Source of the DNA: JAICLL01 sp035252155
Lineage (GTDB): Bacteria > Planctomycetota > Planctomycetia > Pirellulales > JAICIG01
NCBI GenBank assembly: GCA_035252155.1
Contig: DATFDL010000769.1
Span: 1 to 19,116, forward strand
Direction: 5' to 3'
DNA length: 19,116 nt
This document shows, piece after piece, positions 1 to 7,197 of the stretch. The translations under genes and the position numbers were made by a program. The notes under the pieces were generated by a model, which saw nothing but the letters and a program-made list of their open reading frames with translations, had not been told where the DNA came from and did no database searches. The number at the start of each line of letters is the position of its first letter. Within the stretch, counting starts at the first letter, position 1.

Positions 1-938
1 CCGCGGCCAACGCGCGGCACGATGCGGCCGTCGCCGCGCCGGCCGGCCCGGCCACCCGGCGACTGGCCCGCGAGCTGGGCGTCGACCTGAACCGCGTGAC
101 CGGCTCAGGGCCCAGCGGAAGGATCACCGAAGAAGACGTCAAAAAAGCGGTGCGCGAATCGGCCATTCAAGCGCCGCTGCCCGGCAAGCGCACGCCCGCC
201 ATCCCCGACGCCTCGCCGAGCCAAGATCAGTATGGACCGACGCAGATCCAGCGGCTGCCGAAAATCCGCAAGACGATCGCGCTGAACATGGCGCGTTCGT
301 CGTCGACCATTCCCCACGTCACCAACTTCGACGACGCCGACATCACCGAGCTCGAAGGCATCCGCAAGGGCAGCATGGCCGATTACGTCGGCAGCGAAGT
401 GAAGCTGACGATGATGGCGTTTGTCATGAAGGCCGTGGCTCATTCGCTGCAGCAGCACCCCGTGGTCAACGCCACGCTCGATCTGGAAAACGACCAGATT
501 ATCTACAAGGACTATGTGAATCTGGGCGTGGCGGTCGATACGCCGCGGGGGCTGGTGGTGCCGGTGATGCGCGACGTCGACCGGCTGACCATTCCGCAGA
601 TCGCCCAGCAGCTTGCCGACATGACGGGCCGCGTGCGGAACAACCAGTTCGGCATGGACGACATGCGGGGGGGCACGTTCACGATCAGCAACCTGGGGGC
701 GATCGGCGGCACCTATTCGACGCCGATCATCAACCATCCCGAGGTGGCGATCTTGTTGATCGGCCGTTCACGGAAGCTGCCGGTGGTGATGGACAACGAC
801 GAGTTGAAGGTGCGGCTGATGATGCCGTTAAGTCTTTCTTACGACCATCGGCTCGTCGACGGAGCGGCCGCCGCCCGGTTCTTGAACGAGGTGAAAAACT
901 ACCTGCAGGTGCCCGGCCGGCTGTTGTTGGCGACCTAG
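1..938 (+). CDS. Dihydrolipoamide acyltransferase (E2) of a 2-oxoacid dehydrogenase complex, 5'-partial
   Basis: This is the C-terminal 311 residues of an E2 subunit, which moves acyl groups from lipoyl-lysine to CoA in a cytoplasmic pyruvate- or branched-chain-type dehydrogenase complex. The frame is open from base 3, and the lipoyl domain lies outside the window. Visible residues about 18-50 form a peripheral subunit-binding domain (ATRRLARELGVDL, then VTGSGPSGRITEEDV), which docks E1 or E3. After a Pro/Ala-rich linker comes the catalytic domain (about residues 85-311), with the segment GGTFTISNLGAIGG and the active-site motif DHRLVDG, whose His is visible residue 282 and Asp residue 286. 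A GTG at base 96 lies inside the binding domain and is not the true start. Substrate class (pyruvate or branched-chain) cannot be decided from this part. Confidence 0.93.
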   Translation, partial: AANARHDAAVAAPAGPATRRLARELGVDLNRVTGSGPSGRITEEDVKKAVRESAIQAPLPGKRTPAIPDASPSQDQYGPTQIQRLPKIRKTIALNMARSSSTIPHVTNFDDADITELEGIRKGSMADYVGSEVKLTMMAFVMKAVAHSLQQHPVVNATLDLENDQIIYKDYVNLGVAVDTPRGLVVPVMRDVDRLTIPQIAQQLADMTGRVRNNQFGMDDMRGGTFTISNLGAIGGTYSTPIINHPEVAILLIGRSRKLPVVMDNDELKVRLMMPLSLSYDHRLVDGAAAARFLNEVKNYLQVPGRLLLAT

Positions 939-1018
939 CACGGCTGCGTTAAGATAAAAAGGCGTCCCGTCGCTGTGGTAACTGCTCTGGAATCACCGGG
1001 CAGGGCCGGAGGTCTTGA

Positions 1019-1621
1019 ATGGGTACACCGCAATCGCTGCGCGAATTGCACCCCCTCCACGACCAACACTTGTCGTCTGAGGAAATCTTGGCGGAACTTC
1101 AAGCGATGCCGGGCGACCGCCCGGCGTCGAGCGACCGCGATTTGGCGGCCCGCTGGGTGGCGATCCGCCATTTGGCAACCGCGGCGGAGTTGACCGACGT
1201 CTATTATCTTCCGCACCACGCGCCCCTTGGCGAGATTCGCTTGCTCGAGGTCAACGACCTGGCCGACGGCGATCCGGGCACTAAATCGCTTGACTTCGGC
1301 TTCGACGTCGCGGGGCTCGACTATCAATTGTTCGTGGCCGAAATCGGCGCGGCGGAGCACAAACGACTCCGGGGCGAGGGCATCACGCTGCCCGACGGCT
1401 GGAGCGTCGAAGGCGCATGGCACTGGACGCGGCCGCAGGAGTGGTTCTTGCAACACGCGCGGCCCAATGGAGGCGTGCCCTTCCACGTGATGCGCGATCT
1501 GCTCGACCTGGCCGAGAACCAGGGAGCCGCGCCCGGGCAGTTGCGCCGGCTATTCAATCGGTTTTTATCGTGGGTCCACCCCACGCCGCCCCGCGAAGAA
1601 GTCCGCCCGCGGCCGAGGTAG
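1019..1621 (+). CDS. Hypothetical protein, 200 aa
   Basis: I do not recognise this protein. The ATG start is well supported: a strong Shine-Dalgarno GGAGGT (1008-1013) lies 5 nt upstream. There is no signal peptide or membrane segment, so it is probably cytoplasmic. The sequence is acidic and Leu-rich in the first 120 residues (LRELHPLHDQHLSSEEILAE, then a stretch around LGEIRLLEVNDLADGDPG). A Trp-rich centre (WHWTRPQEWFLQHA, about residues 144-157) and a basic, Pro-rich tail ending RPRPR follow. It starts 80 nt after the E2 gene on the same strand and could be co-transcribed with it, but nothing in its sequence ties it to 2-oxoacid metabolism. It reads as a genuine gene because of its RBS and domain-like composition. 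Confidence 0.75.
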   Translation: MGTPQSLRELHPLHDQHLSSEEILAELQAMPGDRPASSDRDLAARWVAIRHLATAAELTDVYYLPHHAPLGEIRLLEVNDLADGDPGTKSLDFGFDVAGLDYQLFVAEIGAAEHKRLRGEGITLPDGWSVEGAWHWTRPQEWFLQHARPNGGVPFHVMRDLLDLAENQGAAPGQLRRLFNRFLSWVHPTPPREEVRPRPR

Positions 1622-1700
1622 AAGCTGCTTGACCTGCCGTCGTGGTTCGGCCACATTAAACCGAGCGTTTAGGTTCCCAGACGATACCACCACGGCCAGG

Positions 1701-2993
1701 ATGATGACGACGAAAGAACAACGGCGGCAGACGGCATTTCTCCTAGTGATCTTCGGCTTGTTAAGCGCCGTTACGCCTAGCGCCGCCAAAGCAGAAAACT
1801 GGCCCCAATGGCGCGGGCCCGAGGGCGACGGTATTAGCCAAGAGACCGATTTGCCTGTGCAGTGGACCAAGACCGAACACGTGGCGTGGCGGTTGGCGCT
1901 GCCCGGCCCGGCCGGTTCGACGCCGGTGGTCTGGGACGACCGGATCTTTCTGACCTCGGCCGCCCCCGGCGGCGATTTGCTGCTGTTGGGCGTGGGGACC
2001 GATGGCACCCAGTTGTGGAAGGTCAAAGTGACCGGCGGCGATCGCGCGGTGCGCGGCGACGAGGGCAACTCGGCGGCCCCCTCGCCGGCGACCGACGGCG
2101 AGCACGTCTGGGCGTTTTTCGCCAACGGCGTACTGGGCTGCTACGATCTCGGCGGCCACCAGATTTGGCAGGAAAACTTGCAAGACCGCTACGGCAAGTT
2201 CAACATCGCCTTCGGTATGACGTCCACGCCGGTGCTCGACGGCGACCGGCTTTATCTGCAGTTGCTCCACAGCAGCGCCTCGCAGGTGATCGCGCTCGAT
2301 AAGACCACGGGCCAGCAGATCTGGAAGCACGACCGCAAAAGTGACGCACGGGCCGAGTGCGAACATTCGTACGCCTCGCCCACGCTCTACCGCGACGGCC
2401 AGCGTGAGTTTCTGCTGACGCACGGCTGCGACTATGTTGTCGCCCATAGCTTGCAAGACGGCCACGAGCTGTGGCGCTGCGGCGGCCTGAATCCCAAGAA
2501 CAGCTATAACGAGACTCTGCGGTTTGTGGCCTCGCCGGTGGCCGTACCGGGACTGATTGTCGTGCCGTCGGCAAAGGACGGCCCGGTGCTGGGGCTCAGC
2601 CCCGATGCTCGGGGTGACATCACCGGCTCGAATGAAGGTCATGTTTGGACGCGGGCCCGCAACACGCCCGACGTGCCTTCGCCGTTGGTGGTCGACGGGT
2701 TGGTCTATCTCTGCCGCGAAAACGGCGTGTTGCTTTGTCTTGATGCCCAGACAGGCAAGCAGTACTACCAAGAGCGGGCGTTTTCCGATCGCTACCGCGC
2801 TTCGCCGGTTTATGGCGACGGCAAAATTTATCTGACGGCCCGCGGCGGAGTAGTTACAGTAGTGAAGGCCGGCAAGGACTTTGAGATACTGGCGTCGAAC
2901 GACATGCAGGAGCCGATGTCGTCGTCGCCGGCCATCTCCAACGGCCGAATCTATCTGCGAACGTTCGAGGCCCTGTATGCGATTGAAAAGTAA
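1701..2993 (+). CDS. Secreted PQQ-like beta-propeller repeat protein
   Basis: A 430-aa exported protein of the PQQ-binding-like propeller superfamily. The N-terminus has a classical signal peptide: a basic n-region (KEQRR), a hydrophobic core (TAFLLVIFGLLSAV) and an AKA-type cleavage site near residue 31. The mature start ENWPQWRGPEGDGIS is a hallmark of planctomycete outer-surface or periplasmic propellers. Blade-like repeats follow throughout, with alternating 'D..T/K.G.Q.W' turns (DGTQLWKVKVTGG, LGGHQIWQENL, DKTTGQQIWKHD, LQDGHELWRCG, DAQTGKQYYQERA) and the 'S.P...DGRIYL' strands typical of the family. I prefer ATG 1701 (or 1704) to an upstream TTG because it begins right at the signal peptide; the RBS is weak (AGG only). 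No enzymatic dehydrogenase residues were assigned, so it may be a binding or scaffold propeller. Its TAA overlaps an ATG (TAATG), an ancestral coupling to the next gene. Confidence 0.88.
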   Translation: MMTTKEQRRQTAFLLVIFGLLSAVTPSAAKAENWPQWRGPEGDGISQETDLPVQWTKTEHVAWRLALPGPAGSTPVVWDDRIFLTSAAPGGDLLLLGVGTDGTQLWKVKVTGGDRAVRGDEGNSAAPSPATDGEHVWAFFANGVLGCYDLGGHQIWQENLQDRYGKFNIAFGMTSTPVLDGDRLYLQLLHSSASQVIALDKTTGQQIWKHDRKSDARAECEHSYASPTLYRDGQREFLLTHGCDYVVAHSLQDGHELWRCGGLNPKNSYNETLRFVASPVAVPGLIVVPSAKDGPVLGLSPDARGDITGSNEGHVWTRARNTPDVPSPLVVDGLVYLCRENGVLLCLDAQTGKQYYQERAFSDRYRASPVYGDGKIYLTARGGVVTVVKAGKDFEILASNDMQEPMSSSPAISNGRIYLRTFEALYAIEK

Positions 2994-3009
2994 TGCGGTT
3001 ATTCGCGCA

Positions 3010-3131
3010 CCGGTGGCTGGGGCAGAGTCTGGCCGGGTGCAAGCTCTTTTTTGCGCTTCGACGCTGTCGGCCAGACGATGCCCCGGCTGGACCACGCCGG
3101 GGAATCGCCAAGGCTCTGCCCCAGCCACCGG
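3010..3131. repeat. 122-bp branched palindromic element (MITE-like) between PQQ and FG-GAP genes
   Basis: The element is bounded by a perfect 18-bp inverted repeat, CCGGTGGCTGGGGCAGAG (3010-3027) and its complement (3114-3131). Two internal inverted repeats are nested inside: GTCTGGCCG (3027-3035) with CGGCCAGAC (3068-3076), and CCCCGGC (3081-3087) with GCCGGGG (3096-3102). The predicted fold is a stem opening into two side arms. There is no coding capacity and no obvious target-site duplication. It lies in the start region of the FG-GAP gene; see the finding on the restored signal peptide. Whether it is dispersed in the genome cannot be seen here, since this is the only copy in the window. 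Confidence 0.85.
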
Positions 3132-3144
3132 CTTGGCGTTCGTG

Positions 3145-4317
3145 ATGGCCCTGGCGCTATTTGCCACCGCGTCGGCTGGTGAGATCAAATTCCGCGCCGA
3201 GCAACTCCCGGAGCGGCTCGAAGTGGGTTATGCCGTCACCGTGGTCGATATGAACGCCGACGCGAAGCCTGACGTCGTGGTGGTCGATACCGAGCGAGTC
3301 ATCTGGCTTGAGAACCCAAGCTGGCAGGTCCATACGCTCATTCAAGGCCAGACCAAGCGCGACAACGTCTGCATCGCGCCTTACGACATCGATGGCGATG
3401 GCAAAGTCGATTTCGCCTTGGGCGCCGATTGGCGGCCGATCGACACCCGCACGGGCGGCACTATTCAGTGGCTCGGCCAGCCCGCTTCGGCCGACGGCCG
3501 CTGGCAAGTTCACCCCATGGGCGAAGAGCCGACCGTGCACCGCATGCGTTGGGCCGATCTGAATGGCGATGGCCGCAAAGAGCTGATCGTCATGCCGATG
3601 ATGGGCCGCGACTCGACCAAGCCGCTCTGGATGGAACACCCGCTGCGGGTGCTGGCCTACGAGATTCCGCGCGATCCGACCGCAGCTTGGCAGCCAAAAG
3701 TGCTTAACCAAGAATTGCACGTGGCCCACAATTTCTGGCCCACCGATCTGGACCACGACGGCAAGACCGATATTTTGGTGGCCAGCTTCGAAGGGGTGAC
3801 GCTGTTGCGGCGCGGCGACGGCGATCGTTGGACGAGCCAGCGAATCGGCACGGGCAACCAAGACAATCCCGAAGCCCGCGGCGCCAGCGAAATCAAGCAC
3901 GGCACGCTGGCCGGCGGCGGAGATTACATTGCCACCATCGAGCCGTGGCATGGGTATCAAGTGGTCGTGTACACGCGGCCGGCGGACGCGAAGAGTGTTC
4001 TTTGGGACCGCCACGTGCTCGACTCGGACCTGAAATGGGGCCACGCGGTCTGGTGCGCCAACGTGGATGGCGACGAAGACCAGGAGCTGATCATCGGCGT
4101 GCGCGACGACAAAGAATCGGCCGGCCGTTGCGGGCTGCGCATCTACGACGCCCAGGACCGAAACGGCAAAGAGTGGCGGCGCACGATCGTCGATCCGGGC
4201 GGCGTGAACATCGAGGACCTGACGGCCGCCGATTTCGACGGCGACGGCCGCACCGACATTGTCGTGGTGGGGCGGCAGTCGCACAACATCCGTATTTATT
4301 GGAACGAAACGGAGTAG
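3145..4317 (+). CDS. FG-GAP/VCBS-like repeat protein, start region altered by a repeat insertion
   Basis: A secreted-type protein built from Ca-binding propeller repeats: DIDGDGKVDFALG, DLNGDGRKELIVM, DLDHDGKTDILVA, NVDGDEDQELIIG and DFDGDGRTDIVVV, with a degenerate first unit DMNADAKPDVVVV. The DxDxDG loops are those of FG-GAP/integrin-alpha-like blades, so a beta-propeller of about six to seven blades is expected. The start is uncertain. ATG 3145 gives MALALFATASAG, a signal peptide lacking its basic n-region, and the reading frame is also open upstream through the 122-bp palindrome as far as ATG 2977. The ancestral start was probably ATG 2993, overlapping the TAA of the PQQ gene, now out of frame because of the insertion. 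The gene ends 4 nt before the chorismate mutase start. Confidence 0.82.
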   Translation: MALALFATASAGEIKFRAEQLPERLEVGYAVTVVDMNADAKPDVVVVDTERVIWLENPSWQVHTLIQGQTKRDNVCIAPYDIDGDGKVDFALGADWRPIDTRTGGTIQWLGQPASADGRWQVHPMGEEPTVHRMRWADLNGDGRKELIVMPMMGRDSTKPLWMEHPLRVLAYEIPRDPTAAWQPKVLNQELHVAHNFWPTDLDHDGKTDILVASFEGVTLLRRGDGDRWTSQRIGTGNQDNPEARGASEIKHGTLAGGGDYIATIEPWHGYQVVVYTRPADAKSVLWDRHVLDSDLKWGHAVWCANVDGDEDQELIIGVRDDKESAGRCGLRIYDAQDRNGKEWRRTIVDPGGVNIEDLTAADFDGDGRTDIVVVGRQSHNIRIYWNETE

Positions 4318-4321
4318 GGAG

Positions 4322-4792
4322 ATGCCCGAAGCCGTTTTACGATGCCGAGGCGTGCGCGGGGCGACGACGGTCGAGCACAACACGCGCGACGAAGTGCTCA
4401 AGGCGACACGGCAGCTCTTGGCATTGATGATCCGCCAGAACGGCATCGAGCACGCCGATGTGGCCAGCGCGATCTTCACCACCACGGCGGATCTGAACGC
4501 CGAGTTTCCGGCCTTGGCGGCGCGGCAGTTGGGCTGGATCGACGTGCCGATGCTCTGTACGCACGAGATCAGCGTGCCCGGCTCGCTGGCGCGGTGCGTG
4601 CGGATCTTGATTCACTGGAACACGACCAAATCGCTCGACGAAATCGTGCCGGTATACATTCGCGGGGCGACCGCCCTGCGGCCCGATCTGTGCAAACTGC
4701 CGCCGGTCGACTTCGACGAGCTGGAGGCTTGGATCGAGGCCGAGCTGGCGGCTCAAGACCGCGCCCGCGCCGGGCGGGCTAAAGATACTTGA
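4322..4792 (+). CDS. aroH: Chorismate mutase, monofunctional AroH class
   Basis: A 156-aa cytoplasmic enzyme that converts chorismate to prephenate on the way to Phe and Tyr. It matches the Bacillus subtilis AroH family along its length: VRGATTVE near the N-terminus, TTTADLNAEFPA, VPMLCTHEISVPGSLARCVR and VYIRGATALRPDL. The active-site residues are present with a constant offset from B. subtilis numbering: Arg12 (R7), Cys79 (C75), Glu82 (E78), Arg94 (R90), Tyr112 (Y108) and Arg120 (R116). The C-terminal 30 residues are an acidic, then basic, extension beyond the usual AroH end. The start ATG 4322 has GGAG at 4311-4314, inside the end of the FG-GAP gene, so the two are probably co-transcribed. 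A palindrome immediately after the stop probably ends transcription. Confidence 0.95.
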   Translation: MPEAVLRCRGVRGATTVEHNTRDEVLKATRQLLALMIRQNGIEHADVASAIFTTTADLNAEFPALAARQLGWIDVPMLCTHEISVPGSLARCVRILIHWNTTKSLDEIVPVYIRGATALRPDLCKLPPVDFDELEAWIEAELAAQDRARAGRAKDT

Positions 4793-4800
4793 GCCGAAGA

Positions 4801-4820
4801 CGGAATGAATTCCGTTCTAC
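4801..4820. repeat. REP-like palindrome, copy 1 of the CGGAAT family, at a convergent junction
   Basis: The 20-mer CGGAATGAATTCCGTTCTAC is repeated exactly at 8101-8120 and, inverted, at 8041-8060. Read on the minus strand it is GTAG followed by an imperfect palindrome (arms AACGGAAT/ATTCCGTT). It lies 8 nt after the aroH stop, and its GTAG end supplies the TAG stop of the minus-strand gene ending at 4817. As a hairpin between convergent genes it could act as a bidirectional terminator. That role is inferred; the identity of the copies is seen directly. Confidence 0.85.
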
Positions 4821-5455
4821 TTGCTGCGCTTGACGACGGACTTGGGAGAACGGCTCGCCGTCTTGGTGGGTTTTTTGTTGGACTTCGCGAGCTGGTCGCT
4901 TTCGGGGCGCTTGGCTAAGTGCGACCCGTGTCCGTGCAACCGGGGCGGAGGCGCCGAAACGCCCAAGAGCTGCGCCTGCCCCTCGGGGCCGGGCGGCGGC
5001 GCGAAATAGGGCAAGCCGCGCAATTTCGGCCGGTGGCTGGCCTTGGCGGCCGTCCAGTACGGGTTGTACCGATACCGGCTGCCGAACAACAGGTTTTCGC
5101 CGCCCAGCATGCGGCGGTTCCAGTTTGCCCCCCAATAATACCCGCGCGGATAATAGGGACAACGCTTCACGTAAGTATGCGGTGGATAATAAATCCGGTC
5201 AGGAATCGGCACGCGGAAAGGCTGGGGAGTCGGCATCCAAGACAGGCCCGCGGGATAGGGCGTGTACGGCAAACTCACCTTGGTGGCCGCGGTGTCGGTC
5301 GTGTTTGTCGGTCCGGATGGCACGCCGGCCGGTACCGCGACAGGCTCGGCTTGTTCAATCGGAGGCGGATCGAACAGCGGCTCTTCTTCACCCCGGACGA
5401 GATGTGTTTGTAAGATTCCAAAGATGACAATCGAGGCGGGCCAAAACAGTTTCAT
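4817..5455 (-). CDS. Secreted Tyr/Pro-rich hypothetical protein, 212 aa
   Basis: I do not recognise a family. The chosen start (CAT at 5453-5455) gives a signal peptide, MKLFWPASIVIFGILQTHLV, with cleavage probably just after RGEE-proximal residues. AAGGG lies about 9 nt upstream. An in-frame ATG 69 bases further upstream would bury this signal and is rejected. The mature protein has a Pro/Thr/Ala-rich segment (about residues 25-60), then a Tyr-Pro-Arg-rich core (PYTPYPAGLSWMPTP, YYPPHTYVKRCPYYPRGYYW), a Gly/Pro segment and a lysine-rich basic tail (KSNKKPTKTASRSPKSVVKR). Such low-complexity exported proteins are common in planctomycetes and may be wall or surface components; this is inference. 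Its stop codon is supplied by the REP-like palindrome. Confidence 0.7.
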   Translation of the reverse strand: MKLFWPASIVIFGILQTHLVRGEEEPLFDPPPIEQAEPVAVPAGVPSGPTNTTDTAATKVSLPYTPYPAGLSWMPTPQPFRVPIPDRIYYPPHTYVKRCPYYPRGYYWGANWNRRMLGGENLLFGSRYRYNPYWTAAKASHRPKLRGLPYFAPPPGPEGQAQLLGVSAPPPRLHGHGSHLAKRPESDQLAKSNKKPTKTASRSPKSVVKRSK

Positions 5456-5638
5456 GGCAGTGCCCTTTGGCGACCGGTCGGAGCTTGGCGTAAAAACCCC
5501 CGTAAAGCCGATCGGATCGAGCAAGGCGGAAAATTGCGATAAATCTCAGCGATCGCTAAAGACAACGCAGATCGCCCGGCTTGACGCACGGCGCAATAAA
5601 AAGCCGCAGGCAGGCGCTGGGCATGCCCGCGGCGAGCA

Positions 5639-5720
5639 GAATCAGCCTTTTTCAGGCCGACGATTACTTGTAGGTCAGCCTTTCCAGGCTGACGCTGTCA
5701 GGCTGGAAAGCCCGACCTAC
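5639..5720. repeat. Inverted pair of GTAG-headed palindromes (REPIN-like) downstream of the oxidoreductase gene
   Basis: The units 5670-5693 (plus) and 5697-5720 (minus) are 24-mers that match as inverted repeats with three mismatches. Each begins GTAG and continues as its own hairpin: GTCAGCCT-TTCC-AGGCTGAC in the first, and the near-palindromic GTCGGGCTTTCCAGCCTGAC in the second. A decayed third unit without GTAG (CAGCCTTTTTCAGGC) is visible around 5643-5657. The pair lies 6 nt beyond the stop of the minus-strand Gfo/Idh gene and could end its transcript. The rest of 5456-5638 shows no gene. Confidence 0.8.
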
Positions 5721-5726
5721 GTAAGG

Positions 5727-7049
5727 CTACACCGTATAGCCATCGCGATACTTGGGCCGAACAATCGCCGCGACCTCGGGGGCGTTGGTCGCTTCGAGCT
5801 TCTTGGCGTCCCACTCGATCTTCTTGCCGGGGCTGCCCGCGTCGGGCGCTGCCCACACGGCCAGGTTGCCCAAGAGAATCGTCTCGGTCAACCCGCCGGA
5901 GTAATCGGCGAAGTTCGATCTGGCAGCCTCGCCTCCCTTGATCGCACGAACCCACTCCTCGAAATGGCCTGGCGAATGGACAAACTCGACCTTCGGTTCG
6001 CTCGCCCCTCCCAACAGTTCGAGTGGATTTTCCGCGTAGTCGCCCGGGGCGTAGAGCTTGCCTTTGTCGCCGATCACCAGCGCGCCGCTGCCGCTGGGAT
6101 CTTTGCCGTCGATGAGATCCTTCGAGGGCTTCTTGCCGCCGTCGTACCAGGTCATCGTCAGCGCGCCGCGCTTCTCGTTCTTGGGAAACTCGAACTTGAT
6201 GATCGACCACTTGGGATAGCTGTCGCGATTGTGGCCGGAGGTCTCGGCTTGCACCGACGTCGGATCGCGCAGGTCGAGTGCCATGTAGGGCATGTTCACC
6301 GTATGGCAGGCCATGTCGCCCAAGGCGCCGGTGCCGAAATCCCACCAGCCGCGCCACGCGAACGGATGGTAGCCATTGGCAAAAGGTCGGTACGGCGCCG
6401 GGCCGAGCCATTCTTCCCAGTGTACATGGGCTGGCACGGCCACCGCGTCGGGCCGCGGACCGCCCTGCGGCCAGATCGGACGGTTGGTCCAAATGTGTAC
6501 CTCTTTTACCGAGCCCAGAGCGCCCGATTGAATCACCGCCGCCGCCTTGCGCAGCGAATCGTTGGCCGTGCCCTGATTGCCCATCTGCGTGGCCACCTTC
6601 TTTTCGCGGGCGATCTCGGCCAGGCGGCGGGCTTCATAAATCGAATGAGTCAGCGGCTTCTGGCAGAAACAGGCCTTGCCCAGATTCATCGCCATGGCCG
6701 CCACGACGGCGTGGCAATGGTCGGGCGTGCTCACGGTCACCGCGTCGATGCTGCCCGCCATTTCGTCGAACATCTTGCGGAAATCATTATACTTTTTGGC
6801 CTTGCTGAATTTCTGCGAGGCGCCGTTGAGCGTGTTGTCGTCGACGTCGCAGATGGCGACGACGTCGCCGTGGTTGCCGGCGTCGCTCGAATCGCTGGAG
6901 CCTTTGCCTCCCACACCGACGCACGCGAAGCGAATGCGCTCATTGGGCGACTTGCTCTCTTCGGCCCTCAGCCCGGCGGCGACCCAAAAGCCGGCGCCGG
7001 TGGCGGCCGTCGTTTGCAGAAACTGGCGACGACTAGATTGACGAGGCAT
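5727..7049 (-). CDS. Tat-exported Gfo/Idh/MocA-family oxidoreductase
   Basis: A 440-aa NAD(P)-dependent oxidoreductase, probably acting on a sugar or inositol-like substrate in the periplasm. The N-terminus is a twin-arginine signal (SSRRQFLQTTAATGAGFWVA, residues about 5-24). The Rossmann fold starts at about residue 38 (IRFACVGVGGKG, with acidic residue at CDVDD). The family's EKP motif appears as QKP (Gln130-Lys131-Pro132), keeping the catalytic Lys. The C-terminal domain holds WWDFGTGALGDMACHT with the conserved His at 249. Length and layout match the planctomycete Tat Gfo/Idh paralogues. The start is supported by AGGAG about 8 nt upstream. It is divergent from the alpha/beta hydrolase. 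The exact substrate cannot be assigned. Confidence 0.92.
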   Translation of the reverse strand: MPRQSSRRQFLQTTAATGAGFWVAAGLRAEESKSPNERIRFACVGVGGKGSSDSSDAGNHGDVVAICDVDDNTLNGASQKFSKAKKYNDFRKMFDEMAGSIDAVTVSTPDHCHAVVAAMAMNLGKACFCQKPLTHSIYEARRLAEIAREKKVATQMGNQGTANDSLRKAAAVIQSGALGSVKEVHIWTNRPIWPQGGPRPDAVAVPAHVHWEEWLGPAPYRPFANGYHPFAWRGWWDFGTGALGDMACHTVNMPYMALDLRDPTSVQAETSGHNRDSYPKWSIIKFEFPKNEKRGALTMTWYDGGKKPSKDLIDGKDPSGSGALVIGDKGKLYAPGDYAENPLELLGGASEPKVEFVHSPGHFEEWVRAIKGGEAARSNFADYSGGLTETILLGNLAVWAAPDAGSPGKKIEWDAKKLEATNAPEVAAIVRPKYRDGYTV

Positions 7050-7197
7050 GACGCGACACTCCTTGAGAATGGTTTTTTAGAAGGAAGGACCGCATACGGG
7101 TTGTCTGGCGGGTCGTTCCAAGATAACGTAGCGCGCCTTGTTCGGCCACCACTTTTTTGCCGGAAAATGACGATCGAATGCCGCATTTGGGGGGTGT
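7050..7197. promoter_or_regulatory. Divergent promoter region between the Gfo/Idh and alpha/beta-hydrolase genes
   Basis: This 148-bp gap separates two divergent start codons, so promoters for both must lie here or overlap the genes. RBS-like AGGAG on the minus strand and a G-run (GGGGGG) just before ATG 7198 are visible. I could not pick convincing -35/-10 pairs or operator palindromes. Confidence 0.5.

Noticed and set aside
939..1018. Possible terminator or promoter after the E2 gene
   Set aside because: There is no hairpin with a T-run and no convincing -35/-10 pair; only the RBS of the next gene is clear.
2881..3144. Upstream extension of the FG-GAP protein
   Set aside because: The extension overlaps the PQQ gene in another frame and passes through the palindrome; it encodes Arg/Ser-rich sequence with no signal peptide. 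ATG 2977 remains a formal alternative.
1761..3188. Long open frame on the minus strand across the PQQ gene, and a similar one at 3157-4485
   Set aside because: Both mirror real plus-strand genes with clear repeats and signal peptides; their own translations show no motif or RBS.
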